In this document: one piece after another, positions 43,447-56,296 of the stretch
Numbering within the stretch: the first letter of the stretch is position 1
Layout of the letters: the number at the start of each line of letters is the position of its first letter
Origin: Orientallactaga sibirica
Taxonomy: Eukaryota > Chordata > Mammalia > Rodentia > Dipodidae
DNA: 64,000 bases
Direction: 5' to 3'
NCBI GenBank assembly: GCA_036365145.1
Contig: JAEOAD010000029.1
Coordinates: forward strand, 20,755,001-20,819,000
Made by a program: the position numbers and the translations under genes
The notes under the pieces: generated by a model
Databases searched by the model: none
What the model was told of the DNA's origin: nothing
What the model saw: only the letters and a program-made list of their open reading frames with translations

Positions 43447-44655
43447 TACCTCTACATAACATCCAAAGAAGTCAGAAATATGAATCAATGTCATGGTGTT
43501 CTTAAAAGACATCATCTTAAAGAAACAGTGACAAACTCCTCCATAAATGGAAGAGGGAATGAGTGAACCAAGCTCTTTTGCTTTGTATCGATTTCAGAGT
43601 TCTCCAGATTTCATTTGAACCATAAAAATACCTTGGGAATTTTTAAAAATATCGTTTTCCAGGCCTTCACTCCCAGAGACCCAGTATTATTTCTTTTGAT
43701 AAGGACCCATAGTCATTCTCCCAGACAAGATTCAGCCAAAGAGATAAGCAGAGTCTGAAGTCCAGGAAGACCTTCTGGGCTGGGCTAAACCAGAAAAAGG
43801 GAAGCAGTTATCTAATTCACACAAAGATGTGCTGATGTCCATTTGGATCTATATGTAACTCTCAGAAGAAATATCTTTTTCTGCTAATACAACGATAATA
43901 TATACACCAACTGTAGATTTGGATCTAGACATCAAGATTTTTCCAAGTTCCTCAGGCAAAGCCAGTAAACAGCTTGATTGAAAATCATGGGACAACATCA
44001 TTTCTTGCCAATGCAGAGTGCAAATTCTTCCCTAAACAATTTATTCCTGTTTCGCTCCCTCTGCTTATAATTGTCCTCCTCAGTAATCTTTGACCTTCCC
44101 CACCTCCTCTTTGCTCCTCCCCTGCTTCACATATTTGTTCATGCCCATCTTCTACCTACGTTGTTGCTATGCACTACCCTTCTATCATTTGTACATAGTG
44201 ACCAAGTTCAAGATTTGGGATTAAACATCACAATTAAGAACTTACGACATTCCACTCTGAACTTCATTACTGTTTCTAAGACTCATGAGTGACAAGCAAA
44301 GCTCCAGGAGGTTTGTAAGCTGGGGAGGGAGGGCTGTGGGTTGACAGCATCTGTCTACTTGACATGGTGGGAATGGCAGTGATCCCAGGGACAGTATTGC
44401 TGCTCTGTGACTTCAAAATTATTCCATAAAAATAAAATGATTTTATTCAATTTAATCCAACCAAATGAAAACTACACTGTGATAGATTGCTATGTATAAA
44501 GACATCTGAATAACAAAAAATTAGAAGTAGGATAATCCTTAATGTACATAGTCTGGAAGTAGGAAAGAAAATTAAAAAGCAGGAAGCAACTGTTTTTCAT
44601 AATAGTCTGTGGGTTTTCAACCATATATATGGAAGGCCTTTAAAAGTATCAAAAA
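43447..44655. other. Single-copy sequence
   Basis: No repeat or exon was recognised. Confidence 0.4.
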
Positions 44656-44657
44656 CA

Positions 44658-44812
44658 GCTGGGCATGGTGGTGCACACATTTAATCCCAGCACTCTAGGA
44701 GTCAGAGGTTGGAGGATCTCTGTGAGTTTGAGGCCACTCTAAGACTACATAGTCAATTCTAAGTCAGTCTGTCAGCCTGTGCTAGAGTGTGACCCTACCT
44801 CTAAACACCAAA

Positions 44813-44849
<37 letters not shown>

Positions 44850-44882
44850 GAAAAAGAAAGAAAGGAAGGAAGGAAAAAAACA

Positions 44883-44926
<44 letters not shown>

Positions 44927-44955
44927 AAAAGAAAGAAGGAAAGAAAGAAATCAAA
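44658..44955 (+). mobile_element. B1 SINE with expanded (GAAA)n tail
   Basis: GCTGGGCATGGTGGTGCACAC head and CTTTAATCCCAGCA-type box, with a small CAGTCTGT duplication in the right half. It then continues into an A-run and about 110 bases of GAAA-type repeats that grew from the tail. Confidence 0.93.
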
Positions 44956-45685
44956 CCAAAAACAGACAAAATATTCACAAAACATAACACATATACAAGG
45001 GAAAATTCTCACTGAAAATAATCCAGAAAAACAACACAGGAAATTCTCATCCAAGTAATATCTTAGTAAGTAAGAGAGAGAAACAGAAGTGTTGTGGTGG
45101 TACATACCAGGTACATCATATTCCCAAACTAGATTCAGTAAGGGAGTACAAAAGAGAAAAAAGTAGAATTCTTCTCCTAGGCATGGACGTGGATACTTCT
45201 TCAAAGCAGTGGGACTTTAACTAAAGTCTGAACAGAGCTTCCTCAGAGTACAGACGCCAGCAGCACCCACACTTCAGGACTTCCATGCTTTATGCTGTCT
45301 TCTGTATCCATGTGGCTTTCTGTCCAAAGAAGAGGAGGTTGTTTGCAGTGAGCTCACTTTCTGGGACAGGACATTCACTGGAAATAATATGACAAACACC
45401 TCCTAAGTTAAGAACCACCAAGGTAAGAACTGAATATATTACTTTTGAGTTCAAAATGTGCAAAAAGTACATTTAAAGAAGAATCATAACAATACAAAAC
45501 CCGTGTATAAATAATTTAAAAATAGTATGAATCAGAAGAATGAAGCACTAGCCTATAGTCAAAAGGGGAAACTATTTCTACAGATTTGAAACATGACAGA
45601 AGAACAGTACAAGGAAATACCATTCACACTCATACCAATAGTTTAAATTGTTTTTAACAAATGACATCCTAAATATTGTTAAGAA
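44956..45685. other. Single-copy sequence
   Basis: No recognised feature. Confidence 0.4.
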
Positions 45686-45687
45686 TG

Positions 45688-45842
45688 TGGCATAGAGATG
45701 GCTTAGCAGTTAAGGTGGTTGCTTGCAAAGCCAAAGGACCCAGGTTTGATTCCTCAGGACCTACATAAACCAGATGCACAAGGTGGTGTGTGTGTCTAGA
45801 ATAGAAACAAGGAAGGAGGAAGGAAGAAGGAAGGAAGGAGCA
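45688..45842 (+). mobile_element. tRNA-derived SINE (DIP/B2-like), 3'-truncated, with (GGAA)n
   Basis: Head and body up to CACAAGGTGGTGTGTGTGTCT, then a degenerate GGAA tract. Confidence 0.75.
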
Positions 45843-46079
45843 GGCAAGTAAAAAGGATATGATATAGTCCAAACCCACAACTATTATTAATGAGAGTATA
45901 AACGTACAGCCCAACACTATAGAAAAGACATGGCAGTTTCCTGTAAACTTAAATATATAATCATAATAATACTTGACAATTCTACTTTCATATTTTCATA
46001 CTTTCATTTAAGGTAGAAAATATATTTCTATAAAAAGATAAATACAAATTATGTACTTTTTATTCTTTGTGGGTTTGTT

Positions 46080-46168
46080 TGTTATTGTGGCTTTGCAGCG
46101 CTAGGAACTGAAACCAGGATCTTCAGCATACTACCCAAATATCGTGCCAGTGAGCTATATCCCCTGTG
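46080..46168 (-). mobile_element. ID-like SINE fragment
   Basis: GAACTGAAACCAGGATCTTCAGC and GTGAGCTATATCCCC match a reversed ID/tRNA-Ala-type sequence. Confidence 0.5.
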
Positions 46169-46438
46169 TGCATGATTGTTTTTCTACACACTGGCCAAAG
46201 TGCAGCCAACCCAAATATATTTCAATAAGTGAATAAACAAATTTTGTTATGGTCATATTGTAGCTATTTGGAAACAACAAAAAATTGCATTTCACTAAGA
46301 AATATTAGAGCCTAGATAAGTTTCACAAAAAATACTATAAATTAAAGAAGCCACAGAAGGCACACATGCTATGTGATTCAACCTCATAAATTTTCAGAAT
46401 AGAAAAATTTTAATGTGTGAATTAAAAAATCAGAATAT

Positions 46439-46602
46439 CCAGGTGTGGTGGTGCATGCCTTTAATCCCAGCATTTGGGAAGCAGAGGTAGGAGGATCGCC
46501 ATGAGTTCAAGGCCACCCAGAGAGTACATAATGAGTTCCAGGTCAGCCTGGGGCTAGTGTGAAACCCTACTTTGAAAAACAAACAAACAAACAAACAAAA
46601 GA
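46439..46602 (+). mobile_element. B1 SINE
   Basis: CCAGGTGTGGTGGTGCATGC head and CTTTAATCCCAGCATTTGGG box. It ends CTACTTTGAAAAACAAACAAAC. Confidence 0.93.
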
Positions 46603-48430
46603 GTCAGAATAAAGGTTGTGTCTAGAAAGGAGCAAAAACTGACTAGGAATGATTATAGGATAACTTTCTAGGTAGAAAATCGAATATTAAATTGTTCTAT
46701 ATATATATATTTTCAAACCTCACTAGCTAGCTTAAGATTGATGTGTTTCATTGTATTAAAATTTAATCCTAATACAAAATAGGAGCAAATGTTGAATGTT
46801 GGTTTAATTCTGTGTATGTTGAAATGTTTAAGGATGAAGAACTATATCTATAATTTATTGCTCTGCCAAAGATTTCTCTAAAATGTAGTGTTTGCAAACT
46901 TTTTTTTTCTTACTTTATATTTTTTATATGTAAGCATAACTGGGTGGATCTTGTCCAGGTATTACAGAAATGCAATCAAGATGATAGGGGCTATAGTCAT
47001 CTAAAACTTGACTGAACTCTACCATCCTCTTCCATATTCATCTACATGGCTATTTCAGAAGGCCTCTTTCCTTATCATGTGCATTCTCCATATGGCTGTT
47101 CACAACATAACAACTTCTCTAAAATGAAGAATCCAAGAGAAATCTGAGACCCTTGGAGTATATCCCCATCTATTTTCAGAAAACCTGAAGAATAAGATGT
47201 GCCTTATGTGTGTTGGTGACACAAACTATGGTCGAAACAAAGCTGGTTAGAATTGCTTTTCAAGGGAAGGGAGTGGTTCATGTGAACTGGTATCTGAGTC
47301 ATAGCCAGGAACAAGCAGCCTCTAGTTCATTGGTGCCGATGAACACTAATGATCCACACTTAACGTAGCTGTAGACTAGAGCTACTTGTGGAATCAAGTA
47401 CAATCCCAAGAAGATCTGGGAACCGCACTGGGAAAGAGATGAGGAAGAACTGCTAGAATCATAGGGAATAGTATGGTTAGGAATTTTCTCTGGGCATTGG
47501 CAACATAAATAAATATTTTTACCTTCTAAAATTTCAAAATATGTAGAAATTATTTTTCAGAAGTTAGAATTAATAATAATTTACTTTAGAAACATGTCAG
47601 AAAAAATGAACAAGAAGAGAAACATACTTATTTAGAAATTACTCTAAGTGTTATAATGATCATTCATAAAGATATTATGACTTTTCCTGAAAGGGCAAAT
47701 TTCAGATAATTTCCTCAAGAATAAAATTGTTCATATATAAACATGACAGTGAATTTCATCCCATAGGTCCATTTGACTCTGAGTCCTTTTTATATTATAA
47801 AAATAATGTGAGTTATTCTACATGAGTGAGCTACATATTAATAGGGCAAATCAAAGCTAAACCTCACAGGCACCCACTCAAAAATTGAGAAATGGGTAGC
47901 AACAGACACAAGCTAAAGACAATTCTTTTTCTTTTGTCCCTGTGGTCTGTGCTCTGCCCTGATGGCCCTCCACAGAAACTAGACAGGGACGTGATCACAG
48001 TCCACAAAAAGAACCTCCTGCAGACAAAGCAGTTCAGAACAGTGTGTGCAGGACAATGTGGAGCTTGGAGATGCCCTCCCCTCCATCTAATTACTAGCAA
48101 CTGAGCTCAAAAGCTGAATCTGGGATAGTGCTGGGCAGAGAGGGATGGGCAGCTCAAGACAATCCCTAATTATGAAATTTTCAGACACAAATGCAAAAGG
48201 CCCGTCTCACACCTGTAAAGGGATTCAGGAGGATATGGTTACTGTGTCATATGTAATCTTGGTAAAGCAGAAATATCACATTGGAAACATCGTCCACACT
48301 GTCTATGTCAGTACCATTGCTTATTTGTAAGATTTTGTTTCTATGCCACGTTTATTCTCTTTCCTTCTATTTATCTATCACCTATCTGTCTGTTTGTCTA
48401 TCTATCTAATCTTTTTATGTTTTGATTTTT
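46603..48430. other. Single-copy sequence
   Basis: No exon was recognised. A 70-codon frame at 47892-48104 begins with a signal-peptide-like stretch but has no homologue I know (see findings). Confidence 0.35.
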
Positions 48431-48435
48431 TTAAA

Positions 48436-48587
48436 TAGGATTCTACGTTACTGGGGCTGGCTTCAAATTCCCTATGTAATTGAGAATGAGTATAACTTTG
48501 ACCTGGTCCTCTTGCCTCCATCTCTGGGAATGCCCTGCTCCCAGATTTTGACATGATAGGCTTATTCCACCATGCCTGATTTTCATA
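48436..48587 (-). mobile_element. B1 SINE, old
   Basis: A reversed, diverged B1: CTTCAAATTCCCTATGTAA, CTCTTGCCTCCATCTC, and CATGATAGGCTTATTCCACCATGCC at the head. Confidence 0.6.
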
Positions 48588-48671
48588 TGGTCTTGTCTTT
48601 CTTCTTTCATTTATTTTTAAATCAAAGGAGCTGAATCATATCTCACTGAGCAAAAAAGAGACCTTTGTATA

Positions 48672-49015
48672 ATAGTTACTTTACTCATCACTCTGACCAA
48701 ATACCTCAGAAGAGGCAACTTCAGGGAGAAGATGCTTATTAGGGTTCATGGTTTCAGGGTGATACAGTCTATTAAGTTGGAGAAGGCATGGTAGCAAAAG
48801 CAGCTGGTGGCACTTTTTGCAATGGCAGTCATAAGCAGAAACAAATTGAGGTCAGTCACATAAGCCTAACCCCAGTGAACCACTACTACCATCTCCTATC
48901 CAGGCTTCACATCTAAATGGTTCACAACTTCTCTGAACAGTGTCAACTGCTGGGGACCAAGTGTGCATGAGCCTGTAGGGGTCATTTCACATTCAAACCA
49001 TAATGCCCTGTTGCA
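48672..49015 (-). mobile_element. MTD-like MaLR LTR
   Basis: It opens ATAGTTACTTTACTCATCACTCTGACCAAATAC and shows TTAGGGTTCATGGTTTCAGGG. It closes ACATTCAAACCATAATG. Confidence 0.7.
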
Positions 49016-49490
49016 GAGCAAGCTGGGGTGAGAATATCACCCTGGGATTGAGGGAAAGGTCAGTGTGCTCCTGAGACTGCACCTGGATTCATCTTCACTA
49101 CATGCAGCTTTATAAGGACTGTGTTATGCAGGTTCAGCAGGATTTCCTAGAGCCAGTAAGCAGGTCCCTGAAATACCTGAGAGAAAAATAAATCCTTGCC
49201 AATTAAAGAGCTTTGTGGGAAAAGTGGCATTTCAGAATCTCAGCTTTTTTAATTACACAGTAGACTTATTTTGTAACATGTATGATGCTCCCCACATAGT
49301 TCTGGTTTTCGATGCTAGGATTTCTTAAATCAGAAACAAGTAGTATCTAATGATTGCTGCTCCAGGCAAATCCCACCTCCTCACACTAACAAGAACCAGA
49401 ACTCCTGAGGAGCATCAGAACAATGAACTCCAGTGTTTAAGGACACATTAGGGCAGCTGTCTCTTCAGAAGACAAGCAATAAAACATTCT
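49016..49490. other. Single-copy sequence
   Basis: No recognised feature. Confidence 0.4.
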
Positions 49491-49494
49491 AAAA

Positions 49495-49765
49495 AGACAG
49501 CCGGTTAAATTTCCAATTAAAATGATTTAGTGCCTTCATTTTTTTAAAGTTTTCCCATGGTTTGCCGAGGACAAAAATTATATAATGAAGCTTTCAAGGT
49601 TTTAAATCTGCTAATTAATCTCTGCACCCTTAAAATAAGCCAAAGCAATAAAAGGCACAATGAAAAGGAGCAGTTTAATGTCTGAGTGGATTAACCCTTG
49701 GATTAACCAGCCTCCAGGCTAGTCATTTAAAGTGGGTCATGATATCATTTGGCCACATGCACTGG
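49495..49765. promoter_or_regulatory. Candidate conserved non-coding element
   Basis: A repeat-free block with densely packed motif-like words: CCAATTAAAATGATTTAG, CTGCTAATTAATCTCTGC (about 49608-49625), AAAGCAATAAAAGGCACAATG, and a perfect 9-bp direct repeat GGATTAACC at 49688-49696 and 49700-49708. The combination of TAATTA and GGATTA cores is typical of homeobox-bound enhancers. Conservation is untested. Confidence 0.35.
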
Positions 49766-52700
49766 AAGAAGTTTCCTTAGCAGTGTCTTCATATGAAATC
49801 CTTGTCAGAGTGGATCTTGCTTTGCTGCCTGCCACACTCTGCATTTCAAAGTATAAGGGATAGGAGCACAGGCAGCCCTGTGGATTCTGAAGGGTGGAAC
49901 TTCAAGTAACAGTTCAAAGACTGATTAAAAAAAAATGATTCTGGACAAAGTCTCAGTCACAGAGGAGGAATGAGTTCTGACCTGCTATTGCATAGAGAAG
50001 TGATTATATTTAACAATCTCCATTGTTTAAAACACCTAGAAGACAGGTCTGGAATATTTTCCTCACAAAGAGATGATGAGATGATGCCTGGTGATCCTGA
50101 CTTGATCATTACACAATATACAGATGCATCAAAAGACTCCTCTCAATTCTATAAAGATGTGCAATTGTCTGTCAAATAAAAATGCACTTAAAAATTATTT
50201 CCCAGGAGCTCACAGGGAACATTGTAAGGAAAGTTTGGAGACCATTGCCTTCGTTAGGCTAATGTAGATGTGAAATGGGAAGGCAGTAGAACTATTAAAC
50301 CCCTCTGAAAAATGGACAGAGATACCTTGAGGTAAAAGAATAATCAATATTTGTCATATTTCTCACTCAATGCTAAATTTCACGCAAAGGAGACATTTAC
50401 TATCCCACACTGAGGCTAACAAGAGGCTCAGATATATTGCTCAGTGGTCCCTTTTGTTTGCAATGGATAAATTACTGTGCCTCCTACTTCCCTATTGTCC
50501 TTCAATCCCATGCCTTCTTTCTATGTGGATGCTTAGAACAAGAATCTGCAGTGTGCCTTTCCCAGCCTGTCTTGCCATAAACTGCTGGATTCTGTTAAGT
50601 CTTTCCAGTGGAAGGCACTAAAGAAATAAAAATTGATGAAGAGGAAGCTCCTGTGGATTTTCAGGCACTGTCTTCATCCTTTAGCAGCAACAGGAGGCTT
50701 CTTATAGATCACTGAGACTGAGATTCAGCTCTATTTGAGTACAAATAATGACCTGTCTGCCATGCTGCACTCCTTCTCTGGTAGGAAGTTTAGGAGGAAG
50801 GAATGTTACAGAACAAACAGGATGATCAGGAGAGTGATCTGCAATGTTCTATGCCACAGGGAAAATCACAACTCAGCACTTAGTAGGGTAACAATGATGT
50901 GTAGGACAAGGTAATGGAGACAGAGATAGGAAGAATGATCACTCCGTTATCACAGGCGTTACACCCTGAGTAATGGGTAGAAGTTACAATTTGCTTTTGG
51001 GCAATATACAATGGCATAGGAGAAGAGACTTTTTGAGTAAGGGTAATTCAGTCCCTTTGTCCTTTATGATTGAGCTAATCAGGAAAGAATCCATCCTGTT
51101 GGTAATTGAGGGCTGTTGATGGGAGAGAAGCATCAGACATTATCCTTCTAGATGGAAGAAGAAAGCAAGTTGCAGACTGCCTGGCAAGCAGGTAGGTTCT
51201 GTTGAAGGTGGGGCCCACAGCCCTACAACTCCTAGAAACAATTCTGCCACCAACCATGTTAAGCTGAAATGGGTAAAGTTTCTCCTGTGAGATGATAATC
51301 CTAGCCAATGTGGTCATTCCACCCTATCACCACCTCTGCCTAAAGGCAGAGAAACTAGGAGATAATAAGCTTGCACAGAAGTTCCAAGTTTGTGCTAATT
51401 AGTTATGTAGGAAATACAAAACTATAATTTGGGGGAATAAATCAGATTTCAAGCACCCATACACATGTTTTTTCTGCCACTGGTGAACAGAATCTTGACA
51501 CCAGAAGATCCATCAAGCAGAATTATGCTGTCATGGCCCATCTGCCTAAAAAAGTTCACTGCTAAAACCCAATTAGCACACTGTATCCCACCAAACAATA
51601 ATCTCTTCTTACATCAAACCTGGGTCCTATGCCTTTCTGGGAGCTTATATTGAATTTCTAGTTATAATCTCAATTCTCCCTCAGTATGTTATTTCCATTA
51701 CAACATCTTAAGGTGGGTGGGGGAGAGGCAAAATCATTTGAATATTCATATTATTGTTATTAGACTACAAAGAGAAGAGATACAAGAGGCCCTTGAATTG
51801 GGACACAAAGAATCTCACTGAACAATAACAAAATACAGCCTGAGTAATTGGAAAACAAAAGATGATCCTTACAACTGTGTCTGTCCCAGAAATTGAAATG
51901 GAAATTAATGGTATTGATGAATCTTTCCTAGGTGACAGGGCACTTTGTTTTCTCTATAAGGGAACAGGTCCCATGTAGACAGTGATGGCAAAAGCATCCA
52001 TTACAAATTTGTAAAGAGAAGCATGGATACCCCTGTAATAAACGAGGCAAGGCAGAAACCAAGAGCATTATCATGTGTAGCTGAGCTGAAACTCCTTAAG
52101 AAAGCAATCCGAATAACCTTGTCACATCCATTTTCCACACCTTTGCTTTGGCAAGCATTCCATGTCCCCGTGAAGCCTCATTTCCTCATCTATTGCCAAA
52201 GGCTACCATTTCATATCTCACATCAAAGCATGAGAAATGTCAAGGTAATGAAAACTGACACTGTGGCAAAGAGAAGGTGAGCCACAGCCATTGTCGAAGA
52301 AGCTGGGTCAACATCCTGCCCAGAAGAGCAGCCCACCCCCAACCCCATCCCATCTCTCCTGCAGCTGTGCCCTCCCATCAAAGCTCCACACAACACAAAG
52401 ATGCCTCTTCAGTAGCTGCCACAAATCACAACTTTCATTTAGAAATGAATACCTTGGCAAGCAAAGTAATAGGGCTTCTACATTTAAAACCCAAACTACC
52501 TTTAACTCTGAAAGGTTTATCAAACATTCAAAATATCTCTAACTTGGCACAATAAAAAAATAAATGAAATAACTTGGCATAACAAACTGCTGTTTCCCAT
52601 GTGTCTGGTCAAATGTATTTAAATCTTCCTCAGAGAAAAGCATAGTTAAGTTGAGAATTTGGCTTATTAGCCATGTTTTGCAAAAACAGCACCAAATAAT

Positions 52701-53235
52701 TAAACACTTTGGGAGTCAAAAACTGAGGGCTGGCTGAGTCTTTGACCAAGTAAGAGAATTCTTTTTGGTTGTTTTAATTTCAAATACTGAACTTTATTTC
52801 AAACCTCACACTCTGCAAGGATTCTCTCTTGCAAAGAGAAATACTAGAATCCAGTACAAAAAGACACTGGGCTAATGCAGAAGTTAAAGTAATCAGAGAA
52901 ACCACTGGGAGTGAACTGATTTCAACGCTGAACTCACATGTCCGTAGGGACCCTCTCAGGACTACCCAGGCATACAAAGATACTGATTAGATGCTGATGT
53001 TGCTAACAGGCCAAATCACTCTGAAAGAGGGATAATTCCAGGGCTAAGAAGGTTAATGTTCTCATCTATAGTAAGTAGTGACTCTTGATTGGACATGCAG
53101 AAGTCACAATCGGAATAAAATAGTTTGACAAAAATACAGAACTGAAGACAGTAAGTGAACCTTTCAAGAAATGTATGTTTCTAAGAGGAGATTCCCATGT
53201 CACCCCTTTCATTAGTCCTTTCAAGTATTTCGTCC
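49766..53235. other. Long single-copy stretch without recognised genes or repeats
   Basis: About 3.5 kb has no SINE, LTR or LINE that I can recognise, which is unusual for this window where repeats occur every 0.5-1 kb. Reading frames are all under 95 codons and overlap in several frames, so I do not call exons. Confidence 0.45.
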
Positions 53236-53238
53236 CTG

Positions 53239-53572
53239 TATTAGTAATTTGTCTCATTGCTCAAGCAGCAACTTATAGGATGGAAGGTTTATTTTGGCTT
53301 AGTTTTCCAGGGATGCATGTCTTCACAGCAGGGAAGGCCTGGCCCCAGGAAGCAGCTGGACACATTGCTTCCACAGTCAGGAAGCACAGACCATTGAATG
53401 CTAGTGCTCAGCTCACTTTTCCTTTTGATTCAGTCCAGGATCACAGCCCATGGAATGCTGCCACCCATGAGGTGAATCTTCTACCTCAATTAACCTGATG
53501 TAGATACTTCCTCCAAAACACGATCATTTTGACTAAATCCCATCAAGTTGGCAATTAAAAGTAACCATTAGA
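53239..53572 (-). mobile_element. MTD-like MaLR LTR
   Basis: It opens TATTAGTAATTTGTCTCATTGC and carries GGAAGGTTTATTTTGGCTTAG and GATTCAGTCCAGGATCACAGCCC. It closes TTAAAAGTAACCATTA. Confidence 0.8.
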
Positions 53573-54152
53573 GATCCTTAACTGCATTAAAATATTATGG
53601 AATTTCACAACCTGATGCATTCGCTTGTGTGGTCTTGGGTTAACTTGAAATCTGCAATTTCTCATGTCTTCAGTAATATATACATGAAGCAGTTATGGAG
53701 TAAAGCACTGTGAACAATTTAATCCTATGGCACCTGAACAAATTTGCCAATTCTAGTTCCCTATGTATGCGTTGTTCAGACTTCCACAGAGCAGATACAG
53801 CCAAGTCTATCACACACCTCCCAATTCTGATGTAGTTCCTCCCTCCATGTGCACTGCCCACCCACACACTGCTGGGGATCATATCCAAGGCCTCCTACAA
53901 ATGCTATCACAAAGCCCATACTAACTGCTGCTCTGACTCATCTTTCTTCTTGTACTGGTCATTGTGATTCTGTTACATGGACATGATATTATTCCTTTGC
54001 TGAATCCTCCCATTTGTCACCCACAACAACCACCTAACTATCTAAATCACTATATTTTCACTGCATATGTCTACTATTTTTATTTCTTCCTCCTATCTCA
54101 TTGTACTTCTTATGTTTCCCTACATGATCTATGTTAATAATTAGAGATTTAT

Positions 54153-54370
54153 TTCAATATTTATTTTTATTTATTATTTGAGAGAGTGTGAGAAAGAGAA
54201 AGGAAGAGGGAGAGAATATGGGCATGCCAGGGCCTCTAGACACTGCAAATGAACTCCAGATACATGTACCATCTTGTGCATCTGGCTTTATGTGGGTACT
54301 ATGGAATTGAACCTGGGTCTTTAGGCTTTGCAGGTAAGCATCTTAACTGCTGAGCCATCTCTCCATCCCT
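54153..54370 (-). mobile_element. tRNA-derived SINE (DIP/B2-like)
   Basis: Minus-strand copy: AAATAAATA tail complement at left, TCTAGACACTGCAAATGAAC and TGCATCTGGCTTTATGTGGG body, GAGCCATCTCTCCATCCC head complement at right. Confidence 0.92.
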
Positions 54371-55300
54371 AGAGTTTTGATTGTGCACTGGATAGAAAAA
54401 AAATCACTCAAAATATATATATTTAAAAATAAGGCCAAGGTCCTCTTCCCATAACCCTTAAAATGTTCTCTCTTTCACTCGCTTGCGCTCTCTCTTCTTT
54501 TTTCTATGGTTCTCTTCCTGGCTACCATTCCCAGCTCTCCTCTCTCCTCCCATGTCCCCACTCTCTCAACTCTCTTCTCCTCTCCTTTTCTCTCTCCTCA
54601 CTCTCTGTCTTTGCAGGTCCCATCTCTCAGAAGTAAAATAAAGTCTTAGACTCAAGAAATGATTTGTCTCCATGCCTCTAGCTTGAACCCAGAATCGGAT
54701 GAAAGCAGGCTGATGGTGCTGCACTTCTGGAGAGCTCATACTTCTCCCGATAGAGTTGGCTCAGGTACCCCACCAGTGGTCTTTGGGAGAACATTCCATA
54801 CCTGCCTGGTAAGTTGACAGTCACCCATGCGATACTAGCAAAACAAATGAGTAGGCAAGACCATCTCACCCTCAAAAGACAAGGATCAGAGAGCAGCTTT
54901 GCAAACCTGTTCCGGCTGTATGGAGGAAATAATAATTTTGGGTTATTTGTTTAGAAGTAGGAAGCTTTTCAAGGTATTGTCCGCAAGGATGGGAATATCC
55001 TGCCACCTGCTGGCTCCGTGCTTCATTACAGCAAAATGCTTTCCCAAGCCCAAGCATTCATGGATGTATCAGAAAAAAAAAAATCGGCAGTAACTAATCT
55101 ATTAATTTTGAAAGTCTCACTAAATCTTAAGCATACTAAAGAGTGAAATATTTAAAATAATTCATCTATGTATATTCAAGGTCACCCAGCAGAGATCATA
55201 ACTAAAATTACCAACCAAGATGCTTGAGGGTTCCTTAAGCCATTTTCAATAACTCATTTATTCATAATAGAAATTTTTAATAAGAAAGACCATTTTCAGA
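54371..55300. other. Single-copy sequence with a CT-rich tract
   Basis: A pyrimidine-rich stretch (about 54460-54615) leads to AAAATAAAGTC. It could be an LTR relic but shows no ends. Confidence 0.3.
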
Positions 55301-55309
55301 CATTATTCC

Positions 55310-55560
55310 ATATTAGGTTCTTGAAAGGAGTTTTACATTTAGATTCCCACACCTACCACATGGCAATAATAAAACCAAGTTCTTATTAAACACTTCTGGC
55401 ATTTGCTATTGTCAGTCTTTCACATTTCCCCTCATTGATTCACACAATTAGGCTCTGTGATTAATTTTCTACTATTGGAATGTGCAGAGGTCAAAAGTTA
55501 ATGCAGATATAAATGGAACAAGCTCTGTAATTTGATCAGGGAAGTGGTTTGGGATGACAG
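55310..55560. promoter_or_regulatory. Candidate conserved non-coding element
   Basis: Repeat-free, with CACATGGCAATAATAAAACC, CACACAATTAGGCTCTGTGATTAATTTTC and GAGGTCAAAAGTTAATGC words resembling homeodomain, HMG and nuclear-receptor half sites in a compact span. Only pattern-level support. Confidence 0.25.
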
Positions 55561-56220
55561 TTCAGGAGTAATGTTTTATTCAAAATGGCTTTAGTGTTTC
55601 TCTGTCACTGACAGAATTCTTTGGTTTGGGACACTTTCTGGGTTTTGAGCACCCTCTCGTATTGTTCAGAGTTCACATTAAGGATCAGTGTGCATGCAAT
55701 ATTGAACAGGTGGAATTCTTCACTTGTTTCCACCCCCAACCCTGTTCAGATGAGTAGTATATGCTGTATCTGAGCAAGCATTTCCATGCCACTGCATCTT
55801 CCCATTTCATGGCATCTTGTACTTATTTGTTAGCTACATGTTGGCTCTGATTCTGCCTTTTCACAACCAAAGTATCTGTTAAAGTGTCATATTTAACCCC
55901 TGTGGTCTTCTCGCAACACCAACCCAAAAAGACCTTGGCAATAAGGCTTTTAAAAATATGGAAATGTAATCTCAGATCATTTAATTTCCTAAACCTAATG
56001 GGAGAAGAAAAGAAACTTGCCCATCTCCAGTTTCCCTCCCTTGAGGTGACCTTCCACTCTGTGTCAACTTACAGCATTGTCCCAAGTTTCTGGAAGAGTA
56101 AGTAGCCAAATTCATCGATGCTTCTGGCCCAGTTGAAGATGGGACCTTCCTGTCACTGGGGAGCTTAGGGTCTCTTTTGCAGGTTCTTGGTCTCACTTAT
56201 GAAAGAACTAAAAAGCAGGC
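55561..56220. other. Single-copy sequence
   Basis: No recognised feature. Confidence 0.4.
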
Positions 56221-56225
56221 CAAGA

Positions 56226-56228
<3 letters not shown>

Positions 56229-56295
<67 letters not shown>

Positions 56296-56296
56296 T
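56229..56296. repeat. (GT)n(GA)n microsatellite
   Basis: About 21 GT then about 12 GA units, forming the expanded tail of the adjacent SINE. Confidence 0.97.

Noticed and set aside
44772..45204. A 140-codon frame and its neighbours
   Set aside because: The phenylalanine/serine/leucine part is the complement of the (GAAA)n tail of a B1; no conserved domain elsewhere.
52000..52280. Possible exon ending at GAGAAGGTGAGCC (donor-like)
   Set aside because: Donor-like words are common; no acceptor with a polypyrimidine tract at a consistent frame and no protein resemblance.
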